From Climacium dendroides (lineage: Eukaryota > Streptophyta > Bryopsida > Hypnales > Climaciaceae): a stretch of 64,000 bases of DNA. Every line of letters starts with the position of its first letter. Within the stretch, counting starts at the first letter, position 1. The stretch covers positions 29,282,001-29,346,000 of the forward strand of contig OX467086.1 of NCBI GenBank assembly GCA_950106755.1, in the 5' to 3' direction. Made by a program: the position numbers and the translations under genes. A model generated the notes under the pieces. It worked only from the letters and a program-made list of their open reading frames with translations. It searched no databases and was not told where the DNA came from. This document shows, one piece after another, positions 25,989 through 37,513 of this stretch.

Positions 25989-26142
25989 CATGGTTGCCAT
26001 ACTAGACAAGTTACTATTCTTTTCTTGTCCTGTAGGACGAGTTACTATTCATCAAATGTACCTCTCAAGTACATTTGATGAATAGTAACTCGTCCTACAG
26101 GATAAAAAAATGAATAATAACTTGTCCAGTATGACAACCATG
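25989..26142. mobile_element. foldback MITE, 8-bp target duplication, copy 1
   Basis: An almost fully palindromic element of 154 bp starting CATGGTTGCCATAC and ending in the complement GTATGACAACCATG, with internal blocks ACAAGTTACTATTC and CATCAAATGTAC mirrored in the second half. It is flanked by an identical 8-bp duplication, TCTAGAAG, at 25981-25988 and 26143-26150. 8-bp duplications are typical of hAT elements (MULEs usually give 9 or more). It encodes nothing. Confidence 0.9.
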
Positions 26143-26150
26143 TCTAGAAG

Positions 26151-26620
26151 TAGCTAACAAGAGGCCTGCATTTTGGATCTATACTAGTCTAGTACAAGAG
26201 CGTGTGGTTACATATGTAGAAAAAAACATTTAATTTTTTTTTTCTCTTTGCTAGAGAAATGATAGTTTTTGACTTTCAAGGTTAACTGATCTCATCAACT
26301 AAATTTATACTCTCTTTTTGTAATTTCTCATTTTTATATGATACCACATACTTGGTCTTTTCATGTGCAAGTAAATTTCTCATAATGTATTAGACTAGTG
26401 TATTTGTCTTTATTGAAGCATTTTGTCTCAATTTGATGAATATGGTCTTATTTGGAGAAATAACAAGATGAACTTGATGATTAATTCTACTATGGTAAGC
26501 AAAAAAAAGTGAGTTGAGAAGTACACAAAAATTACTCGAAAATGTTTTTCTTCACATAAACATATTTTTTTGGAGGTTAACACAAAAGTGGCATAAAAGT
26601 GTACATTTGGTGGGTGGGCC
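26151..26620. other. AT-rich spacer
   Basis: No recognisable gene or repeat structure. Confidence 0.5.
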
Positions 26621-26624
26621 TCAA

Positions 26625-27288
26625 CACTATGTCCCGAGGGGATGGGGGGATCCACCTAGCAACTCATCAAGTAGAATTTTCAACTACATGTCTACCCCCT
26701 GATTGTTTGGGGAAAACGCTATCATTTTTTCTTTGCATTTGGAGTCCTAGTTGTAATGTCAATTTTTATTTTTTATTTTTTATTTTCTCTAAATTCAAAT
26801 AATATGATCAATAAACACCTAAATCCCTTTATATTTATCCTAAGCACTACTATAGCTACATGTCTAATGGTACTCTACTTCAAGCCTAGACCCTACTCGC
26901 TCCACTCTATAGGATTTAGGTGCTACAATATCTATAACTTAACTTTGGCTATTGTTTTGTTTGTTTGTTTTGTTTGTTTGTCACGTTGAGATCTCTTGGA
27001 CTATGTGTCCCCCAATCGCGTGCTTGGTACCGTCGAAAAGCCCTTGGCAAGGAGGGGTGCACTGGCTTGGTTTTGTGGTGTTTGGACATATGGTGTAAAA
27101 GTTATTGAATTTTGGGTTATTTTTTGTTCTAAAAAATTAGAAAATTACTTTTACTTTTGTTTTGACTGTGGCAACAACACATGGCACACTAGTAATTGAT
27201 AAAATTTCATTTTCAAAGATGGGTCATCTAATTTAGGCAGGGCAAAAAAATTCCCGAGTGGGCTGGTAGGTAACCCTGGGACATAGTG
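26625..27288. mobile_element. CACTA-ended non-autonomous element (candidate)
   Basis: CACTATGTCCC at 26625-26635 is matched by its complement GGGACATAGTG at 27278-27288, with G-rich runs just inside both ends. CACTA termini suggest the En/Spm superfamily. The 3-bp duplication expected for that superfamily is not evident (CAA on the left, CGG on the right). The interior has no transposase, only a T-rich stretch with TTTG repeats at about 26954-26983. Confidence 0.45.
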
Positions 27289-28010
27289 CGGGGCTAGATT
27301 CACCTACTGGTATTCACCTAGGTGCACAAACCTTCATTCACGTGAGTTATCGAACTAGAAGCATTTAGATAAGTATGTGAGGATGGTTCCTCATATAAAC
27401 TTAGTTTCTATCGAGTCTCATTGCAATTGGTAGAAGATGTAGATTCATGTGCTTTTGAATGAGATCTTGGCAAAACACAACCTCAACTTGAAACTGAATG
27501 AACAAAAATTCAAAGCACTTGAATAAGTTTTAAGTAATTTTCTACCATGGAAACATTTGCCTAGTACTGCGCTAGTGAGAAATAACTGTGAAACACTACA
27601 ATACTGTACTGCACTGTGCAGGTACGGTTGGAGGGAAAATCGGCCACTTCACTTGGGAGTTGAGGCTCTTTCAGTGCTTGTCCACACTCTTCGATTCTGA
27701 AGCCTAATCAGGTCATGATCAAGAGAGTTTCCTTCAAGGTCTGGTTTTCTTAGCGATACAGCCTATAATAAGCAATAATAAAATGTATCAAGCAATAACA
27801 AAATGTATACAAAAACGCAGAGCAATTGGGGTTTCTCAGAGTTCACGATTTCAGCCACGGTGTGCATCTACAATTGTGTCCAAATCGGCCCGCGCAACAT
27901 CTCTTCTCAAAGTAGCCAAGATTTCACATCGTGGTCGCGTTCAGGTCGCCTAAATCACCTCTATTCTTGGAGCAAAAGTCTTGAGCTTTGGCACCTCCTC
28001 ATAAGATCGC

Positions 28011-29771
28011 TTAAGGTTTCCCAGAATGCTTTTTCCAAGGTGGGAATTTAGCCCACAAGATAATGATGAACACCACAATGATGAGGATATTGAGAAAGAA
28101 AATGCAACAACGGAATGCATTGCCTCCCTGCAGATCCGAGACGGAATAAACTGAGAACATAATCATGTACACCCTAAACACTTTAGTATCACAGCCTAAT
28201 TGCTCGAAGTACAAGTGATTATAGCAGGGTTGTCCCCGTCACGTTGCGTCTGTCCGTCAGAATGTCCAGACGGACGTCATGATCCATCCCCGGCGTCCGT
28301 CAGGATGAAATCCCAATGAAAACTGTCCATAGGGGATGAAACTGTCTAGGAGGCCGTCGAAGGGATGCATAGGCCGTCCAGGGGACGGATGGCCGTCCAG
28401 AGGACGCATGGCCGTCCAAGGACGCATGGCCGTCCAGGATGTCGTCCAAGATGTCGTCCAAGGGACGGGTCCAAAGGACGGATGGCCGTCCAGGATGCCG
28501 TCGAGGGGATGCATGGCCGTCCAAGATGTCATCGAGGGGACACATGGTCGTCCAAGATGCCGTCGAGGGGACACATGGCCGTCCAGGATGCCATCAAGGG
28601 GACGGATGCCCGTCCAGGAGGCCGTTGAGGGGACGGATGCCCGTCCAGGAGGCCGTCGAGGGGACGGATGGCCGTCTAGGAGGCCGTCGAGGGGACCGAT
28701 GGCCGTCCAGGATGCTGTCGAGAAGACGGATGGCCGTCGAGGGGACGGATGGCCGTCCAGGAGGCCGTCGAGGGGATGGATGGCCCATCTAGGAGGCCGT
28801 CCACAACTGGACAGACTTCATCCACGCTGGGACAGTCACGTCAGTATTGGGGACGGATCCTAACGGCGTCATGACACGTCAGGACGGACGCGTCATGACA
28901 TCCGGACGTGAAAAGCCCACGTCACGTTCGGATAGACAACCCTGGATTATAGTGGAGTGTTATAGAATTGTGATAGGAAATTAGCGTGGAATGCAAGTAC
29001 ATTATAGAAGTACTTGGGGTCACAAGAGTCAGGGACGTGGTCTACAATCTATTTCACACTTGTCATTTTCCATAATACCGTAATTGTGTGCAACTTCTTG
29101 TGACATGCTAGAGAGAGTAAAGAGTAGATTTTGAACTTGGTATCCCTACTTCCCCAAGGTTTGGTGGAAGAGAAGGTGATAGTAGAGAAGGTGGTAGTAA
29201 GGAGATTCTGCGTGTAGATGCAATGAAGTGACGCTTGAGAGATTGAGGGGCACTTAGTAGTTCACGTTTCTTAAATGGACACTTATTCTCAGCTGACTTT
29301 CCCGACATACGAATGGTGGACAGCGTAAACTTTGCCTAGCTTCTTTGAAGTTTACTCGAGACAAAGGCTTGATTTAGGTTGAGAGATGAAGGAACGAACC
29401 TCCATATTAAAGATTTGAAGACACTTGCCTACCAGAGGTTCAAAACCTTTCGGAGGATCAGCACCTTCCGTAGGTTCAGGACCTTCCGGAGGATCATGAT
29501 CTTCCACAACGACTCCCATGCTAAGAAAAATCTGCGAAACCCATGTTAACCCACATGATTCAAGACTTGGGGCGCACTTGTACACAAAATATAGCTGTAA
29601 AATCATCCAACCTATGTCTGTAGGGTGCGGATTGGAACATCCTCGTGAACATGAGTATTTGCGTGACATTTGAGACAGAAAAGGAAAGACTTGATGAAGT
29701 TCCAGAAGCTTCGTTTCAATGTGCTTGACTAGAGCATGCCATTGCTGAATCTCAACCATTATGGCCTCTAC
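28011..29771 (-). pseudogene. syntaxin-like (Qa-SNARE) gene, SNARE and membrane-anchor exons
   Basis: Three exons with workable GT-AG sites. 29771-29691 encodes 27 residues including MVEIQQWHALVKHIE and LLELHQ, matching the syntaxin SNARE start (E-I-Q-x-R/W-H-x-x-V-x-x-I-E-x-x-L-L-E-L-H-Q). 29531-29433 starts IFLSMGVVVED, matching FLDMAVLVE, then becomes an acidic Pro-rich repeat (DPPEGPEPTEGADPP) not seen in normal syntaxins. 28127-28011 ends the protein with a membrane anchor (FLNILIIVVFIIILW) and a short basic tail. The exon for the second half of the SNARE helix is not clearly present. Qa-SNAREs drive vesicle fusion at plasma membrane or endomembranes. The N-terminal half is missing here but exists at 51.0-54.5 kb on the same strand. 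A 720-bp transposon sits in the last intron. Probably a pseudogene or a very divergent gene. Confidence 0.6.
28225..28944. mobile_element. non-autonomous hAT element with GC-rich internal minisatellite
   Basis: 10-bp terminal inverted repeats, CAGGGTTGTC at 28225-28234 and GACAACCCTG at 28935-28944, are flanked by a perfect 8-bp duplication GATTATAG (28217-28224 and 28945-28952). CAGGG termini and 8-bp duplications are diagnostic of hAT elements. The interior from about 28340 to 28800 is a GC-rich array of diverged units of about 26-33 bp built on GGATGGCCGTCCA and GCCGTCGAGGGGAC. Long open frames on both strands here are by-products of the array. The element lies inside the last intron of the syntaxin-like C-terminal exons. 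Confidence 0.92.
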
Positions 29772-29787
29772 CTACAACGAAGCTAGT

Positions 29788-31484
29788 ATACGAGCGTAGA
29801 GCAAGAGCATAGAGCGTAGAGCGTGGAATTGGAGTATGGAGCATGGATTTAGGGCCTTGTTCTGTAATTTGGTGCGGTTTTAGGGTATTTATTTATTTAT
29901 TTATTTTGTTAAATTTGGGTGTTTACTTTCAAAAGTCGACTATAAGTTTTGGGCCTTTTTTCCATAAATCAACATACTTTGGGGGTAATAAAAAATCCAG
30001 TCTAAAAATTTGGGGATTTAAAAAGTCTAACCTCAAAAGTTTAGGGTGGACTAATATTTGAATATGTGTGAAAATATTTTATGACCATTGACCACATGGA
30101 GGGAAGGGTTATATTGATTGAACTTAGAAGAATTATTTGTTATTGTTGGTGAGTAACTTCAACAATGACATTGGACACCTCTACGGTGGGATTATGACAA
30201 ACCAATTTGTGTAGGGGATCGGTCTTTTAATGCTATATCAATTTATTGGTTCATGTGCCAAAGCTTAGTGGCCTATCTTTCGAGTGGATAGTGAGAATGT
30301 CTCACTATCCACTCCCAAAAAAAAATGAAATTGAATTTTTCTACCTCCCACCAATAAGGCAATAAGCTCAAATTTTTGGTATATTAAATTTCTCGTTTCC
30401 CCCTCTCCCCCCCTTCTCTAATTTTCAGGTGGGGCTAGGGGTAACATTTGATATGGGATATATCCGTATCCGTACCTCATATTTTGTATCTACATTGTAT
30501 TGTATTTATATTGCATTTGAACTATATTCCGTATCTCATATCTGTACCGTACTATATTTGTATTGTATTTGAACTATATCTTGATTCTCGTATCCAGATC
30601 GGGTCTATATTATATCGTATTTGTCTGTGTATAGTATCCCTACCTATATCCAGATTAACGGCATGGGAGGGAGAAAGGAGTTTGTTTTCTTCAAGGATTG
30701 GCCTTCCAAAGTTTTACAAAGTAGAACATGATGACTTTATATTCATGCCCCCATGACCGTGAAAATGGACCTATCACCGTGGATCCAAGACAGAAGACCC
30801 GAAATCTACACCAAAAAGATTATTTGGGTGTGAACCTATAACCGTGGTATCAAGCCACATAATATAACCTTTCACCACGGTTTTAGGGTTTAGGTGTGCC
30901 CCTATAGCTGTGGTTTTAAGATCTCAATGTAATTGTGGACCTCAGACTGTGAACTAGTAGAACTGCTCCTTTAAAGGTGAAAGAAAGGCATACTTCTAGG
31001 GTGAGGGTTCAAGGTTTAGGGTATTTATGATTGCCTTCATGGCCTATTTATAGAATATCTGTTAAATTTTTTAGGAGGATTATATTTAGGGTTTAGGGTA
31101 ACTTTCTTTTGCTGGATGGACATCTGCTTATTGTATTGTTAAATGTATGGTCAGGTGAACAATTTAACTTAAACTATTGAACAACCGTAGTTAGAAGGCT
31201 TGGAATTAGGCTATCATTTCCATGTGATAGGGTAAAAATGATTAATTAAGTTCATCCATGCGCGACCACTTTACCAATTTATCATATAAAAGGCATTAGC
31301 ATGTTGCCAAACTTCCTATTGATAATAATGCATTTCAATTATGTTTGCAATCATATCATCAATAATTAGTACTCATATGTATTGCAAGGGAAGCTAGCTT
31401 CTACCAATGCTAGCATGAGATAGTGCTAATAAAAAATGGGTTTACAACCATAGCAAGTTCAGATAAATGTTGCAAAATTTTGAA
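29788..31484. other. spacer between syntaxin C-terminal exons and the MULE relic
   Basis: Contains a short GAGCGTAGAGC-type repeat (29790-29845), GTATCC/ATATCC-rich simple sequence (30450-30650) and one perfect hairpin (listed separately). No protein-like frame. Confidence 0.5.
30282..30314. repeat. perfect 15-bp hairpin with 3-nt loop
   Basis: GAGTGGATAGTGAGA (30282-30296), loop ATG, then the exact complement (30300-30314). The flanks GAAATT and AAAAAAA resemble a foldback element more than a gene signal. Confidence 0.8.
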
Positions 31485-31554
31485 TGCATAAGGTGACCAC
31501 CTCTAGGTTACCTCTCAGTACCGAGAGGAACCTTAGAGGTGGTCACCTTATGCA
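31485..31554. repeat. 70-bp foldback with CCTCTC.GTACCGAGAGG centre
   Basis: TGCATAAGGTGACCACCTCT at the left end is repeated as its exact complement at the right end, and the middle is the palindrome CCTCTCAGTACCGAGAGG (31511-31528). The same central palindrome recurs at 37.07 kb and at 42.0-42.9 kb. Confidence 0.85.
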
Positions 31555-31916
31555 TTTAGAAGTTTGCCGTTGTCCTACTCCATTCATTGTGAAAAGGGAA
31601 TTCAGGCAAGGTCATTTTTAGTGGATTGGGACGAGGGAAGGCCATTTTATTTTGTTGCAATTATCAATAACAATCTAAACAACCCTCTATGAATATTTTA
31701 TATCCATATATATATACAAATCATACTAGAGAGTGTGGATGGGCAATCATGCACGAATGCATGATAGTGCAAGGTGCAATGGACAAATGACAATTGAAAT
31801 GAAGTAGTGGCCCTTTTAGTCTCACTACAATTCTTACATGAAACAAGTTTGGAGCACATCATCCAAAGCTACACTACAATATGCTAGCACCAACCGGCAA
31901 GAAGTAGAAATGTATA

Positions 31917-34900
31917 CTAATTGGATTTAAGCTTCAAGATACCACTCTGAAGTATGCATTTCACTTCGTTAAAGCTAAAGCTTGGAGCATGAATAAAAAG
32001 ATCTACTTTTGCATCCAATTGGCAAACTCCAGTGAACAAAAAGTACAAGTGCTTGCAATTAGCCCATTGTCCTCTTTTTCCTAGAGCCTTTGTTGCCATC
32101 TCCTTGAAATAAGGGCAAGTGCATTCAGGGAATGCATTTACAGTGATCATGTAACGTTCAATGGCAGGCGGTGTACCTGAGTCCAGGGCAATGATGCATC
32201 CGAAGCCTGGATGCGGTACCATAGTAACTTTACGAACCACTGCTTTCATTGTAAGTGCGGAGGCGCAATTGTTTGCTTGCTTTGTTGTAGGTGCTTTTGG
32301 ATTCCTTCGAATCTTCTTTCCTGACCGTGTGCTAGGGTGCTCTGCAGGTGACTCTAGAACTTGAAGTCCCAAAACATCAGGTGTCAGATCATGATTTCCA
32401 AATAGCCTACGAGGGGAAATTTCAAGACGCTGCGGAAGACAGAACCCTGCATTTTGAAGATCTAGGATCTCTTTGGGCGTAAGATTGGTTCCAACTTGCA
32501 CTGGCCATATGTCTGGTACTTCCGGTTTTGATAAAACCCATTTCCGTCGAGAACCTTTGACGCACCGCGATATATCATCATTGCAGAAAAAGAATTGCAT
32601 TCTCTCAATCCTATTTTTCTTATAGTTGTCCATGCTGCCGGTATATGTAGGTGCAGCTGTTCCCCTATTGCCTTGCACTATCTTTGCAACACACTTTTTT
32701 CGCGTAATGGCCTGTAATGCAAAACATGCCTTTGAAGACGTCTTAGGCAAGCGGGCAATATGCCATTCAGACTCATCACAAACTGTTTCTTGAACAGTCC
32801 TCACATGGGAGGCCACCTTAGTTGAAGGAATTGACCTTGTCTTAGGTGATTCCAACAAATCCGGATAATCTTCATGCGTCATAGGCCATGATTCTTCAGA
32901 AATCCGATCCAAGGAAATGACCGATGTGGGTGCAGGGGTGGCCCTTGTTCCAACACGGGGTTGAGAGAAATTCACTTTGTCGGGACGATGTGAATCATAT
33001 TCAGAACCAGGTGGAAGATTGGGCATTCGCTTCTTAGATCCAAAAACTTCCTCGCCTTCCAAATGGGGCTTCCTAGTGCAATACTCTTGAACACCTAGTA
33101 CAGATGCCATGGCATCATTCAATCCTTTCAGATTACTGGTACGTTGGGCATATCTCTATGCTACACGAAGCAAGAGCTCTTCTTTTCCTGGACCAGTTCC
33201 TAGCTTCTCACCTTTTAGAAACTGGTAATATCTAACCATTTGCATGAACGCCCGAACATAGTCATCCACAGTGGCGACATACAAATCAGAGCCACGTTTT
33301 CCAGATTGTTGCAACCATTTGTTATGTATGGTCTCCGCGAGGTTGCAAGTAGGAACAAGCTCGAGTTCATCTTCAGTGAATCCCTGTTTTGTGGAGCATG
33401 GATTAAAGCTATTACAAATAAAGAGTACCACTCTTTCCTTGATTTAACGTCTACAGGGCAGGGTTGTTACATGAAGTACTTCAATAATTGAAGACAAGAA
33501 GCATTCATGGAAGAAACGAATAGCAATGATGTAAGATAACCCAAAAATCTGAATCCTAGCTTGGCAAAACAAACAAATGAAGGATAGGATGATTAAGAAT
33601 CTTACAGTGTCCATGAATGCTCCCCATTGTCTATACCGGAAGTACCAAAACGCTAACCACAACTCCAAACGGCGAAGCCCCTCTTCGGTTGTGGCTCCAG
33701 ATGAATGCCACCACGTTCGAATTGCATGAAACCTAATCTCTGCCTGTGCTAAGGAATTTGCATCCTTATATTGTTTGCACAACTTTCGATGTTGGTCTTG
33801 AAGGTCACTGCGAATGTCTGCTTTCGTGTGTTTCTCCATTGACTGAGTCCAATGAAATAAACATGTACGTTCTTGATTGGGCATGGGCTTTGTTGGGTCA
33901 GCACTTCCGTAAACAATGCGCACTGCATTCCAGTTTGTTTGTGCCGAATCAGCCATGAAGCCTTTAAAATAGGGCAAGGTGTTTCCATGTCTACCCATCA
34001 CGACGTTTAAGTTTTTCCAGAAGTCGCATTGGGCAACTACATCTTCTGATTGCATATCGCAAACCGCAATAGTCATAACTCGGCAATAGGTCGTGTCATA
34101 AACATGACACGCAATTGTAGTTCAGAGCTTCACTCACCTAACATGATCAAACATGATCCATGCGTCCTCAAGGTCACCACTAGGTTGCATACGTGATACC
34201 AAGTCCACGCCACTTCCAAGGCCAACCTCCGACATTTTGAACACGAAGACTTTGTCAGAGTTAGATCCTTGTCCAGGGAATTTGTTCTCTTGTACAAAAG
34301 CCCAATTGCTGCAGCCACGAAGCTTTGTGATGTTGTCCATGACTCCAAAGCGGCAGAAGTACTTGAATGTACTAACTTCATTGCGAATACTTGGGGAACT
34401 CATGAATTTGTATTTCTCCAAAACAGGCATTAATTCTTGTAATCCGAATGGGGTAGGCGTAGTTCCTTTGGCTCGAAGTAGCATCTCTCCAAGGAACTCC
34501 TTGCTAGCTTCTAGGACAATAGCGGAATTTGTTCCAGAGGGATTCCGCTCAACTTGGTCTGATATCAAGGACCGAGTTCTCTCCTTGGAGTCCTGGCAGT
34601 CTCCATCTTTCACAGGGTGGTTGTGAATACCGAAATGAACACAAGCCCGAGTCATGTCCTGTGACCCAACTACATAATATATTTTCGCAAGACAACTACC
34701 AATACACGATGGAGCAGTCGCACAAATCTTGCATGTGATAGTGGAACCAATAGGAGGAATGGCACAAACCTCAAATGGAGCAGGAGAACAACCATCCCAT
34801 TCAGTCTCGTTGATAAGAGCTACACGGTGCTTTCGAGTTAGGTAGTCACAACTCGGGTTGTTGCATCGTAGGTGGCCCACGCAAGATGCCAACCGAAATG

Positions 34901-35696
34901 TCAGATCGTCTGCATTCTTTATATTTGTCGTATGAAGATTTGTCCAAACGTGACCATCGTAGCGTTTCTCCATTCCGGTGAGAAGCTTAGCCTGATTGTT
35001 AATTCCCGAAACATCTCCGGCGGGTGGTAATTCAAATATCACATCACCATTGAACAAAGGTGGAACAAATTGGACTACACAGACTCTAATTGAGTTCCAA
35101 TCGACCTTCTTAAACGGATTCCTAGAACCTTTGGTGTAGCACAACTTCTGTAGACATGAAATAATAGAGGATCCACGAGAAGTTGAGGATGGTGTCCCTA
35201 AGACTGGAGTAGGCGAGATAGATGAGGATGCCCCATGAACTCCTAAAGGCAGAGTTGGTCGTAGAACTTTATAGGGTGGCGACGAACCATCAGAATCATC
35301 ACTATCAATGGCAATGACCTCAACACTTGGCTCGATCTTTACAGTGTTAAGCAACGTTGTCTCAAAAGTACTAGTGCTAGATATTCTAGTGGTACCTTCT
35401 GGAGTTGGTGCTCCAACCATGGATTTGGATAAGCCATATGCTAAATACCTACCCGGATGCAGATGCCACTGCCTCAGTGGGGAAGAGACAATCGGCTCTT
35501 GACCTATAGTATGCGTGAGTTCACCACTTGAACTATCAAAAACTTCCTCATCAATATCCAACGAGTTTTCAGTAAGAAGAAAGCGAGCACTTAGTCGAGA
35601 GGAACTCACAACAACGTATCCCAAATCACCAATCGGAAAAGAAATTGGAATCCCTTGTCCATTTGCCCTAACAGTTGCCATTTGATTGTATTCCAT
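31917..35696 (-). mobile_element. decayed MULE-like transposase with SWIM zinc finger
   Basis: One reading frame runs from near 35696 to 31917, broken by TGA at 34134-34136, TGA at 34122-34124 and TAG at 33156-33158, plus a small frame disturbance near 33430 where an intron (donor GTAAGA near 33602) may also lie. Order: N-terminal unique region with acidic stretch; Cys-rich segment (CNNPSCDYL, CKICATAPSCIGSCL); transposase core with TTIACHVYDTTYC, MTIAVCDMQSED, FKGFMADSAQTNW, CLFHWTQS and LELWLAFWYFRYRQW; then a C-terminal SWIM finger, ECTCPYF...CKHLYFLF. SWIM fingers are typical of MULE and FAR1-type transposases. The length (about 1,250 codons) is near complete. All three stops could have arisen by C-to-T change. 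No terminal repeats or target duplications were found, so the element boundaries are unknown. Assignment to MULE rather than another DDE family is likely, not certain. Confidence 0.7.
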
Positions 35697-37060
35697 TTAG
35701 ACGCTTCATGCACTCTACTTCTGAAGCACAAAACTGCATCAATCGCATACCGCACGAGCTACAATAATCATACGACAAGGAACTCAGTGAACCTGAGTGT
35801 CACTGCTTCAGTTGCTTTGGTATTAACCGAAACACCCTCTAAAACACGTAAATCCGCTGAGAATGTAGGGAGGACCGCTAGAGTTGTAATAAATGAAATC
35901 CGTACAAATATACAAAAATAGAATGCAAGATTAAGAGATGTTCACTTGGCGCTCTCAGCAATAACTAACATTAAAAGTACAATATTTCATTTCAATGAGA
36001 ATCAACCATTTAATATTTTAGACTAGATTTGTATATCAACGGCAACAATCATGACGGTCATTGGCTTTAATGACTGACGAAAAGAAGGACAAGAACCACC
36101 AATGATTATGAGAACAGGTACGATGAAGAAGCCGGTGCAATATGAGTCAGGGAGCTGAGTTCAGGAGTTTGGTAATGTGGTGCTCATACATTCAACGAGA
36201 TCAGGGTTTCAATCATCACGGCAGATTGTGTCTGGAAATATACAGTGTCAGTTAGATTGTAGTGTCCAGTAGATCGCAATGTCTAGTGATGGATGCTAGA
36301 TGTTTGAATTGATAATGTCCTGTACGAAAATATTACCTAGCACAATTTTTTGTTATTGATAACTTGCTCACCATGTGGCAATGGGAATTTATATTGAGCA
36401 CAAGTGTTAACAAACTTGGAGAAGAAATTTATTAAATGCCCACAAACACCGCCACTTTAAAGCTAATAGGGCAATGGCATTAAAATCATAAATCCACTTC
36501 AGAAAGAATATGGAGAGTAAGACGACCAAAAATCACAAAGCACTTATTAATAGGAAACATATAACATGTCTTCCAGTTGCAACAGGAAAATTCCAAAATA
36601 CATGAAGACTAGGAACTATACCAATCTTGTAGGGGATCATACACTCACAATGAAGCAGTAGTTCCTGCCTAATGATTATAGTTAGATGTATTCTATTCCA
36701 ACAATAATTCCAAATACCGAATTCAATTTTACAATTCACATAAGCCTTGAAGTACAACTGAGATTCACCAATTTAATTCAAGAACACGATAATTCTGAAA
36801 ATGTAAAATAATATATAATAAACCTCCACATGCCCAACCTAGAACACCACACAAGTTCGTTCCGAACTAGAAATCCAACCCTCCCAACTACAAGACCTAA
36901 TCGTGCGACCCCAAACTAAGAGACCCAAACAAAGAGATCCAATCGTACACCTTCAATCCGAAACTCCCAGGTAATGTCCAAACATGAATTTTTATATCAT
37001 TCTTGTGAACCCTATGTTGGTATTCGTCGTGGTCCTGCTCGTGTCGCATACTGGGTGTGC
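35697..37060. other. spacer between MULE relic and ParB-methyltransferase gene
   Basis: The first 200 bp may include the leader of the transposase relic. The remainder is AT-rich with no protein-like frame. Confidence 0.45.
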
Positions 37061-37069
37061 CCCGAGGAA

Positions 37070-37087
37070 CCTCTCGGTGCCGAGAGG
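37070..37087. repeat. 18-bp palindrome CCTCTCGGTGCCGAGAGG
   Basis: Perfect 8-bp arms around TG. It is set in a weaker, longer inverted repeat (GTGCCCCGAGGAA on the left, GGAGGGGAGGGGGGCATAC on the right). Same motif as at 31.5 kb and 42.0-42.9 kb. Confidence 0.85.
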
Positions 37088-37513
37088 CATCTAGGAGGGG
37101 AGGGGGGCATACGCCCTATCCCCAATAATTAACTTGGTTTCATTAGGTGTTTACAAATTGAATGCAATGGAGAAAACCTTTCAAACCAATCTAATTGTAG
37201 GTGAATAATACATCATTGAAATATCATTAGACACGAGAAGCCCCATGACAAATTGAGAATTCTGAGTAATACAATTATTTCATATGAACACAGAGTACTA
37301 ATAGGCCTTATATATGATATAGAGTTGAACAAAATGTATAAAAATTCTCTATACTAGTGCAATTATATGTATAAATAATGCCTCCATTTCAAAAATGTAG
37401 AATCCGAGTTCGACATTGAAAGTAATCAAAGCATCAATGACCAAAAAAATGAAGACAACATCATGAGGTCAATGCTAAGCACACAATAACAGTGATGTAG
37501 TGTATACAATACA

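Noticed and set aside
28257..28863. Long Gly/Arg/Pro-rich frames on both strands, superficially collagen-like
   Set aside because: They lie wholly inside the GC-rich array of a hAT element and appear in several frames at once.
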